NCBI RefSeq assembly: GCF_000250875.1
Contig: NZ_JH604916.1
Location: 19,532-24,580 of the forward strand
Direction: 5' to 3'
DNA from: Sutterella parvirubra YIT 11816
Lineage (GTDB): Bacteria; Pseudomonadota; Gammaproteobacteria; Burkholderiales; Burkholderiaceae_F
DNA length: 5,049 nucleotides
In this document: positions 1 to 5,049 of the stretch, in pieces
How the letters are laid out: each line of letters starts with the position of its first letter
Position numbering within the stretch: the first letter of the stretch is position 1
Notes under the pieces: model-generated
The model's input: the letters and a program-made list of their open reading frames with translations, nothing else
Database searches by the model: none
Told to the model about the DNA's origin: nothing
Translations under genes and position numbers: made by a program

Positions 1-674
1 CGAGCAACCCGAATCCCCACAGCATGATCAACCCCGAACTCGAAGATCAGGTGAAGAACATGATCATCGAGTACAAGGTGATGGCGCGCTACGCCCGTCA
101 GCAGGGTCTCGACAAGAATCCCGACGTGCAGGCCGAAGTCGCCCGCGCGACCGACATGGTCCTCATGCAGCAGGCCGTGAACGACTTCCTGAAGAAGAAC
201 CCGATCGACGACGCCGCGATCAAGGCCGAGTACGACAAGGAAGCCGCCCGCTGGGGCAAGGAAGAAGTGCGCGTGCGCCACATCCTCGTGAAGGATCAGG
301 CCGAAGCGAAGAAGATCATCGAAGACATCAACAAGGGTGCGTCCTTCGCGAAGCTCGCCGCCGAGAAGACCCTCGACACGCAGAGCAAGGACGTGGGCGG
401 CATCCTCGACTGGACCTCGCCTTCCGTCTACACGGGCGACCTCTCGCGCGCGATTTCGGGCCTCAAGAAGGGCGAAATGGCCAAGGACCCCGTGCAGTCG
501 CCCGCCGGCTGGCACATCGTCAAGGTTGAGGACGTCCGCCCGGCGGAACTCTTCCCGAAGTTCGAAGACCGCAAGATGGAACTGCGCCACATCATGCTGC
601 AGCGCAAGGTTCAGGCCTTCATTCATGAACGCGTCCTCGGCGCCGACGTGAAGGACGCGCCCGCCAAGAAGTAA
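1..674 (+). CDS. Periplasmic parvulin-type peptidyl-prolyl cis-trans isomerase (SurA/PrsA-like), 5' end missing
   Basis: The reading frame is already open at the left edge, with no stop before the ATG at 24. That Met sits inside the conserved N-terminal chaperone region, so the true start, and probably a signal peptide, lie upstream of the window. Counting from the Met at 24 (216 residues), residues 1-80 are a charged helical region typical of the SurA-like N-domain. Residues 82-171 are a rotamase (parvulin) domain with its hallmarks: VRHILV with the active-site-region His86, GG-L-W at 125-130, and GWHIVKVED at 162-170. The C-terminal helix (180-205) ends in a Lys-rich tail. The family catalyses prolyl isomerisation and chaperones proteins in the periplasm or during outer-membrane biogenesis. 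It closely resembles the single-domain parvulins common in Burkholderiales. A terminator follows directly, so it is transcribed separately from ccmF. The family call is firm; the exact ortholog (PpiC-like, SurA-like or PrsA-like) is not. Confidence 0.9.
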   Translation, partial: SNPNPHSMINPELEDQVKNMIIEYKVMARYARQQGLDKNPDVQAEVARATDMVLMQQAVNDFLKKNPIDDAAIKAEYDKEAARWGKEEVRVRHILVKDQAEAKKIIEDINKGASFAKLAAEKTLDTQSKDVGGILDWTSPSVYTGDLSRAISGLKKGEMAKDPVQSPAGWHIVKVEDVRPAELFPKFEDRKMELRHIMLQRKVQAFIHERVLGADVKDAPAKK

Positions 675-713
675 GGCGCGGAAGGAGGGCCGGTTCGGGG
701 ACGGGTTGCGCCG

Positions 714-737
714 TCTCCGTCCGTCCGCAAGCGGAGA
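714..737 (+). other. Hairpin upstream of the parvulin terminator
   Basis: TCTCCG (714-719) pairs with CGGAGA (732-737) around a 12-nt loop. A nested alternative, TCCG-CAAG-CGGA, occupies 724-735. It lies two bases before the terminator stem and may be a stabilising 3'-end structure of the parvulin mRNA. No U-tract follows it, so it is not a terminator by itself. Functional role is inferred only. Confidence 0.4.
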
Positions 738-738
738 T

Positions 739-772
739 GCGCCGCCGGGAGTCGTCCCCGCGGCGCTTTTTT
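739..772 (+). terminator. Rho-independent terminator of the parvulin gene
   Basis: GCGCCGC (739-745) pairs with GCGGCGC (760-766). The stem continues after one C-C mismatch as GGGA/TCCC (747-750 with 755-758), closed by a GTCG tetraloop, and is followed at once by six T residues (767-772). This GC-rich stem plus U-tract is a classic intrinsic terminator, 64 nt after the parvulin stop. It separates that gene from the ccm operon. Confidence 0.9.
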
Positions 773-782
773 GAATGCGTTT

Positions 783-812
783 TTGGCGATCCGTCGCGAA
801 CCTGTCTTTAAA
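783..812 (+). promoter_or_regulatory. Candidate sigma-70-like promoter for the ccmFHI operon
   Basis: TTGGCG (783-788, 4 of 6 to the -35 consensus) is separated by 18 nt from TTTAAA (807-812, 4 of 6 to the -10 consensus). It is in the right place: just after the terminator and about 100 nt before the ccmF start, in an AT-richer patch of an otherwise GC-rich region. Neither hexamer is strong, and I see no clear FNR-type dyad. The operon needs some promoter here because the terminator precedes it, but the exact elements are tentative. Confidence 0.3.
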
Positions 813-835
813 AGTTCTCTACGCGGACTTAAAAG
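808..835 (+). repeat. Two direct TTAAAAG repeats, 21 bp apart, in the ccmF leader
   Basis: TTAAAAG occurs at 808-814 and 829-835, each preceded by CT or ACT. The 21-bp periodicity equals two helical turns, as expected for two same-face contacts of a regulator. One copy overlaps the candidate -10 element. With such a short motif it could also be chance in an AT-rich promoter patch. Confidence 0.3.
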
Positions 836-904
836 CAGGCAACGGCCGCGAACTCGACGGAAGTCCTCCCTCGAAGAAAGCCACCCAACAAACGTCAGCC
901 ACTT

Positions 905-909
905 CGGAG
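905..909 (+). promoter_or_regulatory. Ribosome binding site that fixes the ccmF start at GTG 919
   Basis: CGGAG at 905-909 lies 9 nt before a GTG at 919-921, good Shine-Dalgarno spacing. The in-frame ATG at 775 lies three bases after the T-run of the preceding terminator and has no usable site of its own. The in-frame TTG at 913 is too close to the CGGAG. The GTG is therefore the best initiator. Confidence 0.75.
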
Positions 910-918
910 TATTTGAAC

Positions 919-2877
919 GTGACTGCTGAAATCGGGCACTACGCCCTCATCTTGTCGCTCGCGGCGGCCTTGTTGGGCGGGGTTCTCCCGCTCGCGGGGT
1001 CGTTTCTCGGGCTCTCGGGCTGGATGCGCACCGGACGCGCCGCAGCCGCCTCGCTCGCGCTGACCGGCACGATCGCGATCGCGGCGCTCGCCTACGCCTT
1101 CGTGACGAGCGACTTTTCCGTGATCAACGTGGCGAGGAACTCGAACGCCGCGCTTCCCTGGTTCTACAAGTTCGCGGCCGTCTGGGGCTCGCACGAAGGG
1201 TCGGTGCTCTTCTGGGTGGTGACGCTCTGCTGGTGGACGTTCGCGGTGAGTCTCTCCGCGAAGAACCTCCCCGAACGCGTCCTGGCCCGCATCCTCGGGA
1301 CCTTGAACCTCATCAGCTTCGGGCTCTTCCTCTTCATTCTGCTCACCTCGAACCCCTTCCTGCGGCTCTTTCCGCCGCCCGCGGACGGGTCGGACCTCAA
1401 TCCGCTCCTGCAGGACCCCGGGATGATCTTCCACCCGCCGATGCTCTACTTGGGCTACGTCGGCTTTGCGGTGCCCTTCGCGTTCGCGGTCGCGGCACTC
1501 ATGGGCGGCAAGCTCGACGCCGCCTGGGCGCGCTGGATGCGCCCGTGGACGGCGGCCTCGTGGGTGCTTTTGACGCTCGGCATCTCCTTGGGTTCCTACT
1601 GGTCCTACTACGAACTCGGCTGGGGCGGCTGGTGGGCCTGGGACCCGGTTGAAAATTCGTCGCTCATGCCCTGGTTGACCGGCACCGCCCTCATGCACTC
1701 GATTGCGGTCACGCAGAAGCGCGGGGTCTTCAAGATTTGGACGGTGTTCCTCGCGATCCTCACCTTTTCGCTCTCGCTTCTCGGGATGTTCCTCGTGCGC
1801 TCGGGGGTGCTCACGTCTGTCCACGCCTTCGCGTCGGATCCGAAGCGCGGCGCCTTCATCCTCGTCTTCCTCTCGATCGTGATCGGCGTCTCGTTCCTGC
1901 TCTTCGCGTGGAAGGGGACGAGCGTCAAGACCCGCGGGACCTTCACGTGGTGCTCGCGCGAGTCCGCGCTCTTCGCGAACAACCTGATTTTGGTGGCCGG
2001 CATGGGCACGGTCCTTCTGGGGACGCTCTATCCCTTGTTCCTCGACGCTTTGGGCGGCGGGAAGATCTCGGTCGGCGCCCCGTACTTCAACACGGTCTTC
2101 GGGATGACGATGATCCCGATGGCGCTGCTGCTCGCCCCGGGGGCGGTCTCCGCCTGGCGTGAGGACGGCGCGGCCGCGCTCGCCCGCCGCATGGTGCCCG
2201 GTGCGGTGATCGGCCTTGCGTTGGTCGCCTGGGTCTGGGTGATGATGGGCGAAATGACCTTCGTCGCGTTGGTGGGGGCCTTCCTCACCGGCTGGATCGC
2301 CGGGGGCGTCTTCGAGGACCTCGTCCGCTTCGGGCGCACCCGCTTGCGTCAGGGGCTGAATCCGATCCTGCAGCCCGCGCAGCGCTGGGCCACGCACCTC
2401 GCGCACTTCGGCGTGGCGCTTTTGATCTTCGGCGCCGCTTTGGTGAGTTCGTTTGAGATCGAGCGCAACGTCACGATGTACCCGGGCGACGTGGTGACGA
2501 TCCGCGACGCGACCTTCCGCTACAACAGCTGGGCCGAGTACCGGGGACCCAACTATACGGGCGCCAAGGGCTCGATCACGATTCTGAACCGCTCGGGCGA
2601 AGAGGTCGCGGAATTGAACCCCGAGAAGCGCAACTACGACGCCGTCGAACAGATGACGATGACCGAAGCCGCGATCACGCACCGTTGGAACGAAGACGTC
2701 TACGTCTCGATGGGGACGCCGACCCCGGACGGGAACGGCTGGGTGATCCGCGCGTACGTGAAGCCCTTCGTGATGCTGATTTGGATCGGCACGCTCTTCA
2801 TGGCCCTGGGCGGCGTCTTCGCGCTCTTCGACCGGCCGCATCGTGAAAACAACCGCAGGGAGGTGCGCCATGCCTGA
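919..2877 (+). CDS. ccmF: Cytochrome c haem lyase subunit CcmF (System I maturation, WWD protein)
   Basis: CcmF is the integral membrane synthetase that takes haem from holo-CcmE and, with CcmH/CcmI, ligates it to the CXXCH motif of apocytochrome c on the periplasmic side. From the GTG start the protein is 652 residues, the family's usual length. Its N-terminus (TAEIGHYALILSL) aligns with the normal CcmF start. Many hydrophobic segments span the protein. The tryptophan-rich WWD signature is at 235-253 (WGGWWAWDPVENS). FHPPMLYLGYVG at 171-182 contains His172, LTGTALMH ends at His260, and TSVHAFA contains His302. THLAHFG holds His493 and His496. These match the positions of the haem-ligating histidines known in E. 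coli CcmF (173, 261, 303, 491). A large periplasmic loop (about 512-612) precedes the last membrane helix (615-637). The stop overlaps the ccmH start by 8 nt, implying translational coupling. No frameshift or missing key residue is seen. Identification is very secure. Confidence 0.97.
   Translation: MTAEIGHYALILSLAAALLGGVLPLAGSFLGLSGWMRTGRAAAASLALTGTIAIAALAYAFVTSDFSVINVARNSNAALPWFYKFAAVWGSHEGSVLFWVVTLCWWTFAVSLSAKNLPERVLARILGTLNLISFGLFLFILLTSNPFLRLFPPPADGSDLNPLLQDPGMIFHPPMLYLGYVGFAVPFAFAVAALMGGKLDAAWARWMRPWTAASWVLLTLGISLGSYWSYYELGWGGWWAWDPVENSSLMPWLTGTALMHSIAVTQKRGVFKIWTVFLAILTFSLSLLGMFLVRSGVLTSVHAFASDPKRGAFILVFLSIVIGVSFLLFAWKGTSVKTRGTFTWCSRESALFANNLILVAGMGTVLLGTLYPLFLDALGGGKISVGAPYFNTVFGMTMIPMALLLAPGAVSAWREDGAAALARRMVPGAVIGLALVAWVWVMMGEMTFVALVGAFLTGWIAGGVFEDLVRFGRTRLRQGLNPILQPAQRWATHLAHFGVALLIFGAALVSSFEIERNVTMYPGDVVTIRDATFRYNSWAEYRGPNYTGAKGSITILNRSGEEVAELNPEKRNYDAVEQMTMTEAAITHRWNEDVYVSMGTPTPDGNGWVIRAYVKPFVMLIWIGTLFMALGGVFALFDRPHRENNRREVRHA
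2857..2863 (+). promoter_or_regulatory. Ribosome binding site for ccmH
   Basis: AGGGAGG at 2857-2863, inside the end of ccmF, lies 6 nt before ATG 2870. It favours this ATG over an in-frame GTG at 2843, which would add nine polar residues in front of the signal peptide. Confidence 0.75.
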
Positions 2878-3565
2878 GCGCCGCATCAACATCACCGTCG
2901 CCTCCGTGCTGCTCTCGGCCGTCGGCTCGGTCCTTGTCGCCGGGACGGCTCTTGCGGCTGACCCTGCGGAAGAGAAGGCTCCGCTGACGGCCCCGGCCGT
3001 CGCGACCCCCGAAGCCGTGTCGGCGCAGAAGTGGATGAACGAGGGGAAGCCCTCGGCGGAAGTCGACCTGAAGGCCTTGGCCGCCGAACAAGCCGCCAAG
3101 GGACGCGAAGCCGCCCCCGCGGAATTCGACCCGCAGACGAACTCCCGGCTCTATGAAGTGAGCCGGCAGCTCCGCTGCCTCGTCTGCGCGAACGAGAGCA
3201 TTGCGGAATCGAACGCGGAGCTCGCAATCGATCTGCGCAGAGAAGTCGCGGCGCAGATCGAAGCCGGCCGCACCAACGAGGAGATCATCGCCTTCATGAC
3301 GGAGCGCTACGGGGACTACGTCCTCTATAAGCCCCCCTTCAAGGCGAAGACCTGGATTCTTTGGTTGGCGCCGGTCGCGTTCGTGCTGTTGGCGGGCTTC
3401 GCCGCCTGGCGCGTGGGCTCGTCGCGCCGCGGGCGCCGCGCAGGGAATTCGGACGCCGCGGTCACCGACGCGCAGATCGACGCCGCGCGCCGGATTCTCA
3501 AGGGTGAACTCAAGGTGGCCGAAGCCGTGAGCGGCGCCGCCGTTTCCAAACGGGAGGCTGAGTAA
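2870..3565 (+). CDS. ccmH: Cytochrome c maturation protein CcmH (CycL-type CxxC thioredox protein)
   Basis: CcmH is a membrane-anchored periplasmic protein whose CxxC pair helps keep apocytochrome c haem-binding cysteines reduced, working with CcmF and CcmI. The protein is 231 residues. Residues 1-29 are a Sec signal peptide with a likely ALA|AD cleavage after residue 29. The conserved domain runs from about 90 to 160: LRCLVCANESIAESNAELA with Cys103 and Cys106, then DLRREV and the family motif ERYGDYVLYKPP (145-156). One membrane helix follows at about 161-181, then a basic stop-transfer stretch and a C-terminal tail. Between signal peptide and domain sits an extra Ala/Pro/Glu/Lys-rich region (about 30-86), which makes it longer than typical short CcmH proteins of about 150 residues. 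The E. coli-style TPR extension is absent and is encoded separately by the next gene, as in Pseudomonas or Rhodobacter. It overlaps ccmF by 8 nt and ends 1 nt before the next start. Confidence 0.95.
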   Translation: MPERRINITVASVLLSAVGSVLVAGTALAADPAEEKAPLTAPAVATPEAVSAQKWMNEGKPSAEVDLKALAAEQAAKGREAAPAEFDPQTNSRLYEVSRQLRCLVCANESIAESNAELAIDLRREVAAQIEAGRTNEEIIAFMTERYGDYVLYKPPFKAKTWILWLAPVAFVLLAGFAAWRVGSSRRGRRAGNSDAAVTDAQIDAARRILKGELKVAEAVSGAAVSKREAE

Positions 3566-3566
3566 C

Positions 3567-4706
3567 ATGGGCCCGATGCAGGACAACATGGCGGGGGCCG
3601 CGGCCTCCGGCCTCAACCTCGAAATCGTCTTCGGCATCATCGCGGCGGTCCTCACGCTCGCGGTGGTGGGGCTCTTCGCCCGTGCGCTGCTCGGCCGAAA
3701 GAACTCGCCGGAAGTCGAGCTCAAGCGCCTCGAAGAAAACGTCGAAGTCCTTCAGGACGAATACCGTCGGCTTGAAGAAAAGCGCGCGGAGGGCGGGATC
3801 TCGGCGGAAGCCTTTGAAGCCCGTGAACGGGAGCTCTGCCTCCGTGTTTTGGACGAGATCGAACCCGAAGCGCCCTTGAAGGAACGTCAGGGGAAGATCG
3901 CGGGGCAGGTGCCGTTCGCGACTGCACTCACCGCCCTCGTCGCGATTCCGGCCGTCACCGTGGGGCTCTACCTCACGTACGGGGACTTCTCGTCCTTGGA
4001 CCCCAAGGCCCAGGAGCAGATCGAGATGGTGCGCGCGATGAACGTCGCCGAAGCGAACATGCTCCAGAACGTCGCACGCTTGGAAGAGTCCGTGAAGAAG
4101 AATCCCGACCGTTTGGAAGCTTGGGAGATTCTTGCGGACCACTACAACCAGCAGGGGGACCTGGCGCGCGCGAAGGAAGCCTACGAGCACGTGGTGCGTC
4201 TGGATCCGAAGAACGTCGTGGCTCTCGCTGAACTGGCCGACCTCTTGGTCGCCGTCTCGGACGGGCAGCTGACCGACGAAGCGGGCGCGTACGCGAAGCG
4301 CGCCCTGGAGATCGATCCCTACAACCAGAAGGCTCTGATCGTGGGCGGCGCGTTCGCGTTCGACCGCGCGGACTGGAAGGAGGCGGTGATTCTCTTCAAC
4401 CGCCTGAAGGCCCAGTTCCCCGAGGACGACGAAGTCGCCATGGCGCTCGACCACAACGTCAAGATGGCGATGAGCTACGGCAAGATGACCGAAGCCCCGA
4501 AGGATCCGGTGCCGCCCAAGCCCAATGATATGAAGATGATGCGCATGCTCGACGAAGGCAAGAACGGCGGCATGGGCGGCATGCCCAGCATGGGTGGGAT
4601 GCCCGGCGTGGGCGCCGGCATGGGCTTCGGGTCGGAGGATCTCTTCGCGCCGAAGGCCCCGCAGGGTGGTGCTGCAGGCACCCCGGCCGCCCCGAACAAA
4701 CCCTAA
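3567..4706 (+). CDS. ccmI: Cytochrome c biogenesis protein CcmI (TPR apocytochrome chaperone) with Met/Gly-rich tail
   Basis: CcmI binds apocytochrome c in the periplasm and delivers it to the CcmF/CcmH ligation complex. The 379-residue protein has the standard layout. Membrane helix 1 is at about 18-42. A charged cytoplasmic coiled coil follows (48-75, ELKRLEENVEVLQDEYRRLEEKR) with the GGISAEAFEARE segment typical of CcmI. Helix 2 is at about 116-137, and the periplasmic part then carries TPR-like repeats (about 171-285; DP at 213-214 and 250-251 mark repeat ends). Unusual is the C-terminus: residues 321-355 hold nine methionines, including a GGM/GGMP-like run, then a Pro/Ala/Gly-rich end. 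The start ATG 3567 lies 1 nt after the ccmH stop, with GGGAGG at 3552-3557 as ribosome binding site (9-nt spacing). It is the last gene of the operon, and a terminator follows about 77 nt later. The family call is secure; the tail's role is unknown. Confidence 0.93.
   Translation: MGPMQDNMAGAAASGLNLEIVFGIIAAVLTLAVVGLFARALLGRKNSPEVELKRLEENVEVLQDEYRRLEEKRAEGGISAEAFEARERELCLRVLDEIEPEAPLKERQGKIAGQVPFATALTALVAIPAVTVGLYLTYGDFSSLDPKAQEQIEMVRAMNVAEANMLQNVARLEESVKKNPDRLEAWEILADHYNQQGDLARAKEAYEHVVRLDPKNVVALAELADLLVAVSDGQLTDEAGAYAKRALEIDPYNQKALIVGGAFAFDRADWKEAVILFNRLKAQFPEDDEVAMALDHNVKMAMSYGKMTEAPKDPVPPKPNDMKMMRMLDEGKNGGMGGMPSMGGMPGVGAGMGFGSEDLFAPKAPQGGAAGTPAAPNKP
4566..4604 (+). repeat. GGM/GGMP-type repeat coding segment in ccmI
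   Basis: This stretch encodes GGMGGMPSMGGMP (CcmI residues 334-346), followed by GVGAGMGFG. At DNA level it shows near-repeats of GGCGGCATG and ATGCCC-GCATGGG units with synonymous differences (ggcggcatg versus ggtgggatg). This suggests either an old slippage expansion or selection on the protein sequence. It is in frame with the rest of ccmI. Confidence 0.7.
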
Positions 4707-4782
4707 GCGGCGCCTTCACGGAAGCCTTCGGCGACCGACCGTCTTCAACGTTCGGAAACCGTTGACTTCCCTTAGAGCCCAG

Positions 4783-4818
4783 GAAAATCCGGCGATCTGG
4801 AGTCGCCGGATTTTCTTT
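4783..4818 (+). terminator. Rho-independent terminator of the ccmFHI operon (possibly bidirectional)
   Basis: GAAAATCCGGCGA (4783-4795) is perfectly complementary to TCGCCGGATTTTC (4803-4815), giving a 13-bp stem around the 7-nt loop TCTGGAG, with TTTTCTTT at the 3' side. The mirrored A-run on the 5' side means it could also stop transcription from the other strand. It lies 76 nt past the ccmI stop and cleanly separates the operon from the downstream Tat-substrate gene. Confidence 0.92.
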
Positions 4819-4825
4819 GCCGAGA

Positions 4826-4850
4826 GACATTCAAAAGTCGCATGAATGTC
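4826..4850. promoter_or_regulatory. 8-bp inverted repeat, candidate operator upstream of the Tat-substrate gene
   Basis: GACATTCA (4826-4833) and TGAATGTC (4843-4850) form a perfect inverted repeat with a 9-nt spacer. No T-run follows and the arms are not GC-rich, so it looks more like a dimeric regulator site than a terminator. Further TGAATG (4873-4878) and CATTCA (4936-4941) copies lie between it and the start codon. The regulator is unknown, and I could not place a convincing -35/-10 pair. A weak candidate is TGTCCA at 4847 with TATGAA at 4871, which would overlap these sites. Confidence 0.4.
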
Positions 4851-4944
4851 CATGAGAAGATAGTAATGGCTATGAATGAGGGCAGGGCATAGGATGCGGA
4901 TCAAGGGCGGCTCGGTCAACCGCTTCCCGCGAACCCATTCACTT

Positions 4945-4950
4945 GGAAAG
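4945..4950 (+). promoter_or_regulatory. Ribosome binding site for the Tat-substrate gene
   Basis: GGAAAG at 4945-4950 is 9 nt ahead of ATG 4960. The next in-frame ATG (4984) has no purine-rich site at a suitable distance, so 4960 is preferred. Confidence 0.6.
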
Positions 4951-4959
4951 GCACACACC

Positions 4960-5049
4960 ATGACGGCGACGAAGACTTTCGGCATGACGCGGCGCGAACT
5001 CGGCCGCACGGTGGCGGCGCTTGCGACGTTGAGCGCTACGGGGGCACTG
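4960..5049 (+). CDS. Secreted protein with twin-arginine (Tat) signal peptide, 3' end missing
   Basis: Only the first 30 residues are in the window and the frame stays open to the edge. They read as a Tat signal: a polar n-region, the twin-arginine core TRRELGR (residues 10-16), and then a moderately hydrophobic Ala/Leu/Thr stretch (VAALATLSATGAL). The core fits the S/T-R-R-x-F/L pattern, with Leu14 at the usual hydrophobic position and no Lys after it. Tat substrates are exported folded, often with a cofactor. In anaerobic betaproteobacteria such leaders are common on molybdopterin or FAD-containing respiratory reductases. That is context only: the mature domain is not visible, so no enzyme can be named. 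It is a separate unit from ccmI, with its own upstream region of about 140 nt after the terminator. Confidence 0.8.
   Translation, partial: MTATKTFGMTRRELGRTVAALATLSATGAL

Noticed and set aside
775..918. N-terminal extension of CcmF from ATG 775
   Set aside because: The extra 48 residues are polar, unlike any CcmF N-terminus, and begin three bases after the terminator's T-run. The GTG at 919 has a well-spaced CGGAG and gives the family's normal start and length.
895..3099. Open frame of 734 codons on the - strand opposite ccmF and the start of ccmH
   Set aside because: It is the mirror of a high-GC coding region, is rich in Arg/Glu/Asp/His/Gly with no recognisable domain, and lies opposite a secure CcmF. 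Long antisense frames are expected with this codon bias.
3173..3190. CcmH motif LRCLVC instead of the textbook LRCPVC
   Set aside because: To my knowledge Leu at this position is common in betaproteobacterial CcmH. Both cysteines are present, so it is not a defect.
2798..4454. Two long - strand open frames opposite ccmH and ccmI (2798-3724 and 3510-4454)
   Set aside because: Their composition is Arg/Gly/His-rich and low in complexity, no family is recognisable, and the + strand proteins are secure.
4761..4790. TTGACT at 4762 as a -35 element
   Set aside because: No acceptable -10 lies 16-18 nt downstream, and the region runs straight into the terminator stem.
4594..4845. Small + strand open frame of 83 codons overlapping the end of ccmI and the terminator
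   Set aside because: It is out of frame with ccmI, Arg/Pro-rich, and reads through the terminator hairpin. It has no sign of being a gene.
4716..5009. Small - strand open frame of 97 codons across the ccmI-Tat intergenic region
   Set aside because: It covers the terminator and the antisense of the Tat leader, has no recognisable domain, and has no clear ribosome binding site.

Overview
The window looks like chromosomal DNA from a GC-rich betaproteobacterium. The parvulin and the CcmF/CcmH/CcmI proteins read like Burkholderiales sequences, and a host-associated Sutterellaceae-type organism is a plausible guess. Genus cannot be settled from the sequence alone. Codon third positions are strongly G/C throughout, and no gene stands out as foreign.

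Layout, all genes on the + strand: (1) 1-674, the 3' part of a periplasmic SurA/PrsA-like peptidyl-prolyl isomerase of the parvulin family, cut by the window edge. (2) 675-772, a hairpin-rich intergenic stretch ending in a strong Rho-independent terminator. (3) 773-918, a leader region with a weak candidate promoter and a repeated TTAAAAG element. (4) 919-4706, a tightly packed three-gene operon, ccmF-ccmH-ccmI, encoding the haem-ligation and apocytochrome-handling arm of System I cytochrome c maturation. CcmF and CcmH overlap by 8 nt, and ccmH and ccmI are separated by 1 nt. (5) 4707-4959, an intergenic region with a near-perfect terminator and then a cluster of four CATTCA/TGAATG hexamers, two of which form an 8-bp inverted repeat. 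(6) 4960-5049, the first 30 codons of a protein with a twin-arginine (Tat) signal peptide, cut by the window edge.

How the genes work together: CcmI (TPR chaperone) captures apocytochrome c in the periplasm. CcmH (CxxC thioredox protein) keeps its CXXCH cysteines reduced. CcmF (WWD-domain membrane protein) receives haem from holo-CcmE and ligates it. The usual ccmG/dsbE gene between ccmF and ccmH is absent, and ccmABCDE are not upstream, so the pathway must be split across loci or use a replacement thiol reductant. The parvulin and the Tat-exported protein are separate transcription units by terminator evidence, but both act in the periplasm.

I see no clear new system. The most unusual points are a Met/Gly-rich GGM/GGMP tail on CcmI (a TPR-plus-GGMP layout also known from the eukaryotic co-chaperone Hip), a roughly 55-residue low-complexity insert in CcmH, the missing ccmG, and the hexamer cluster ahead of the Tat-substrate gene.
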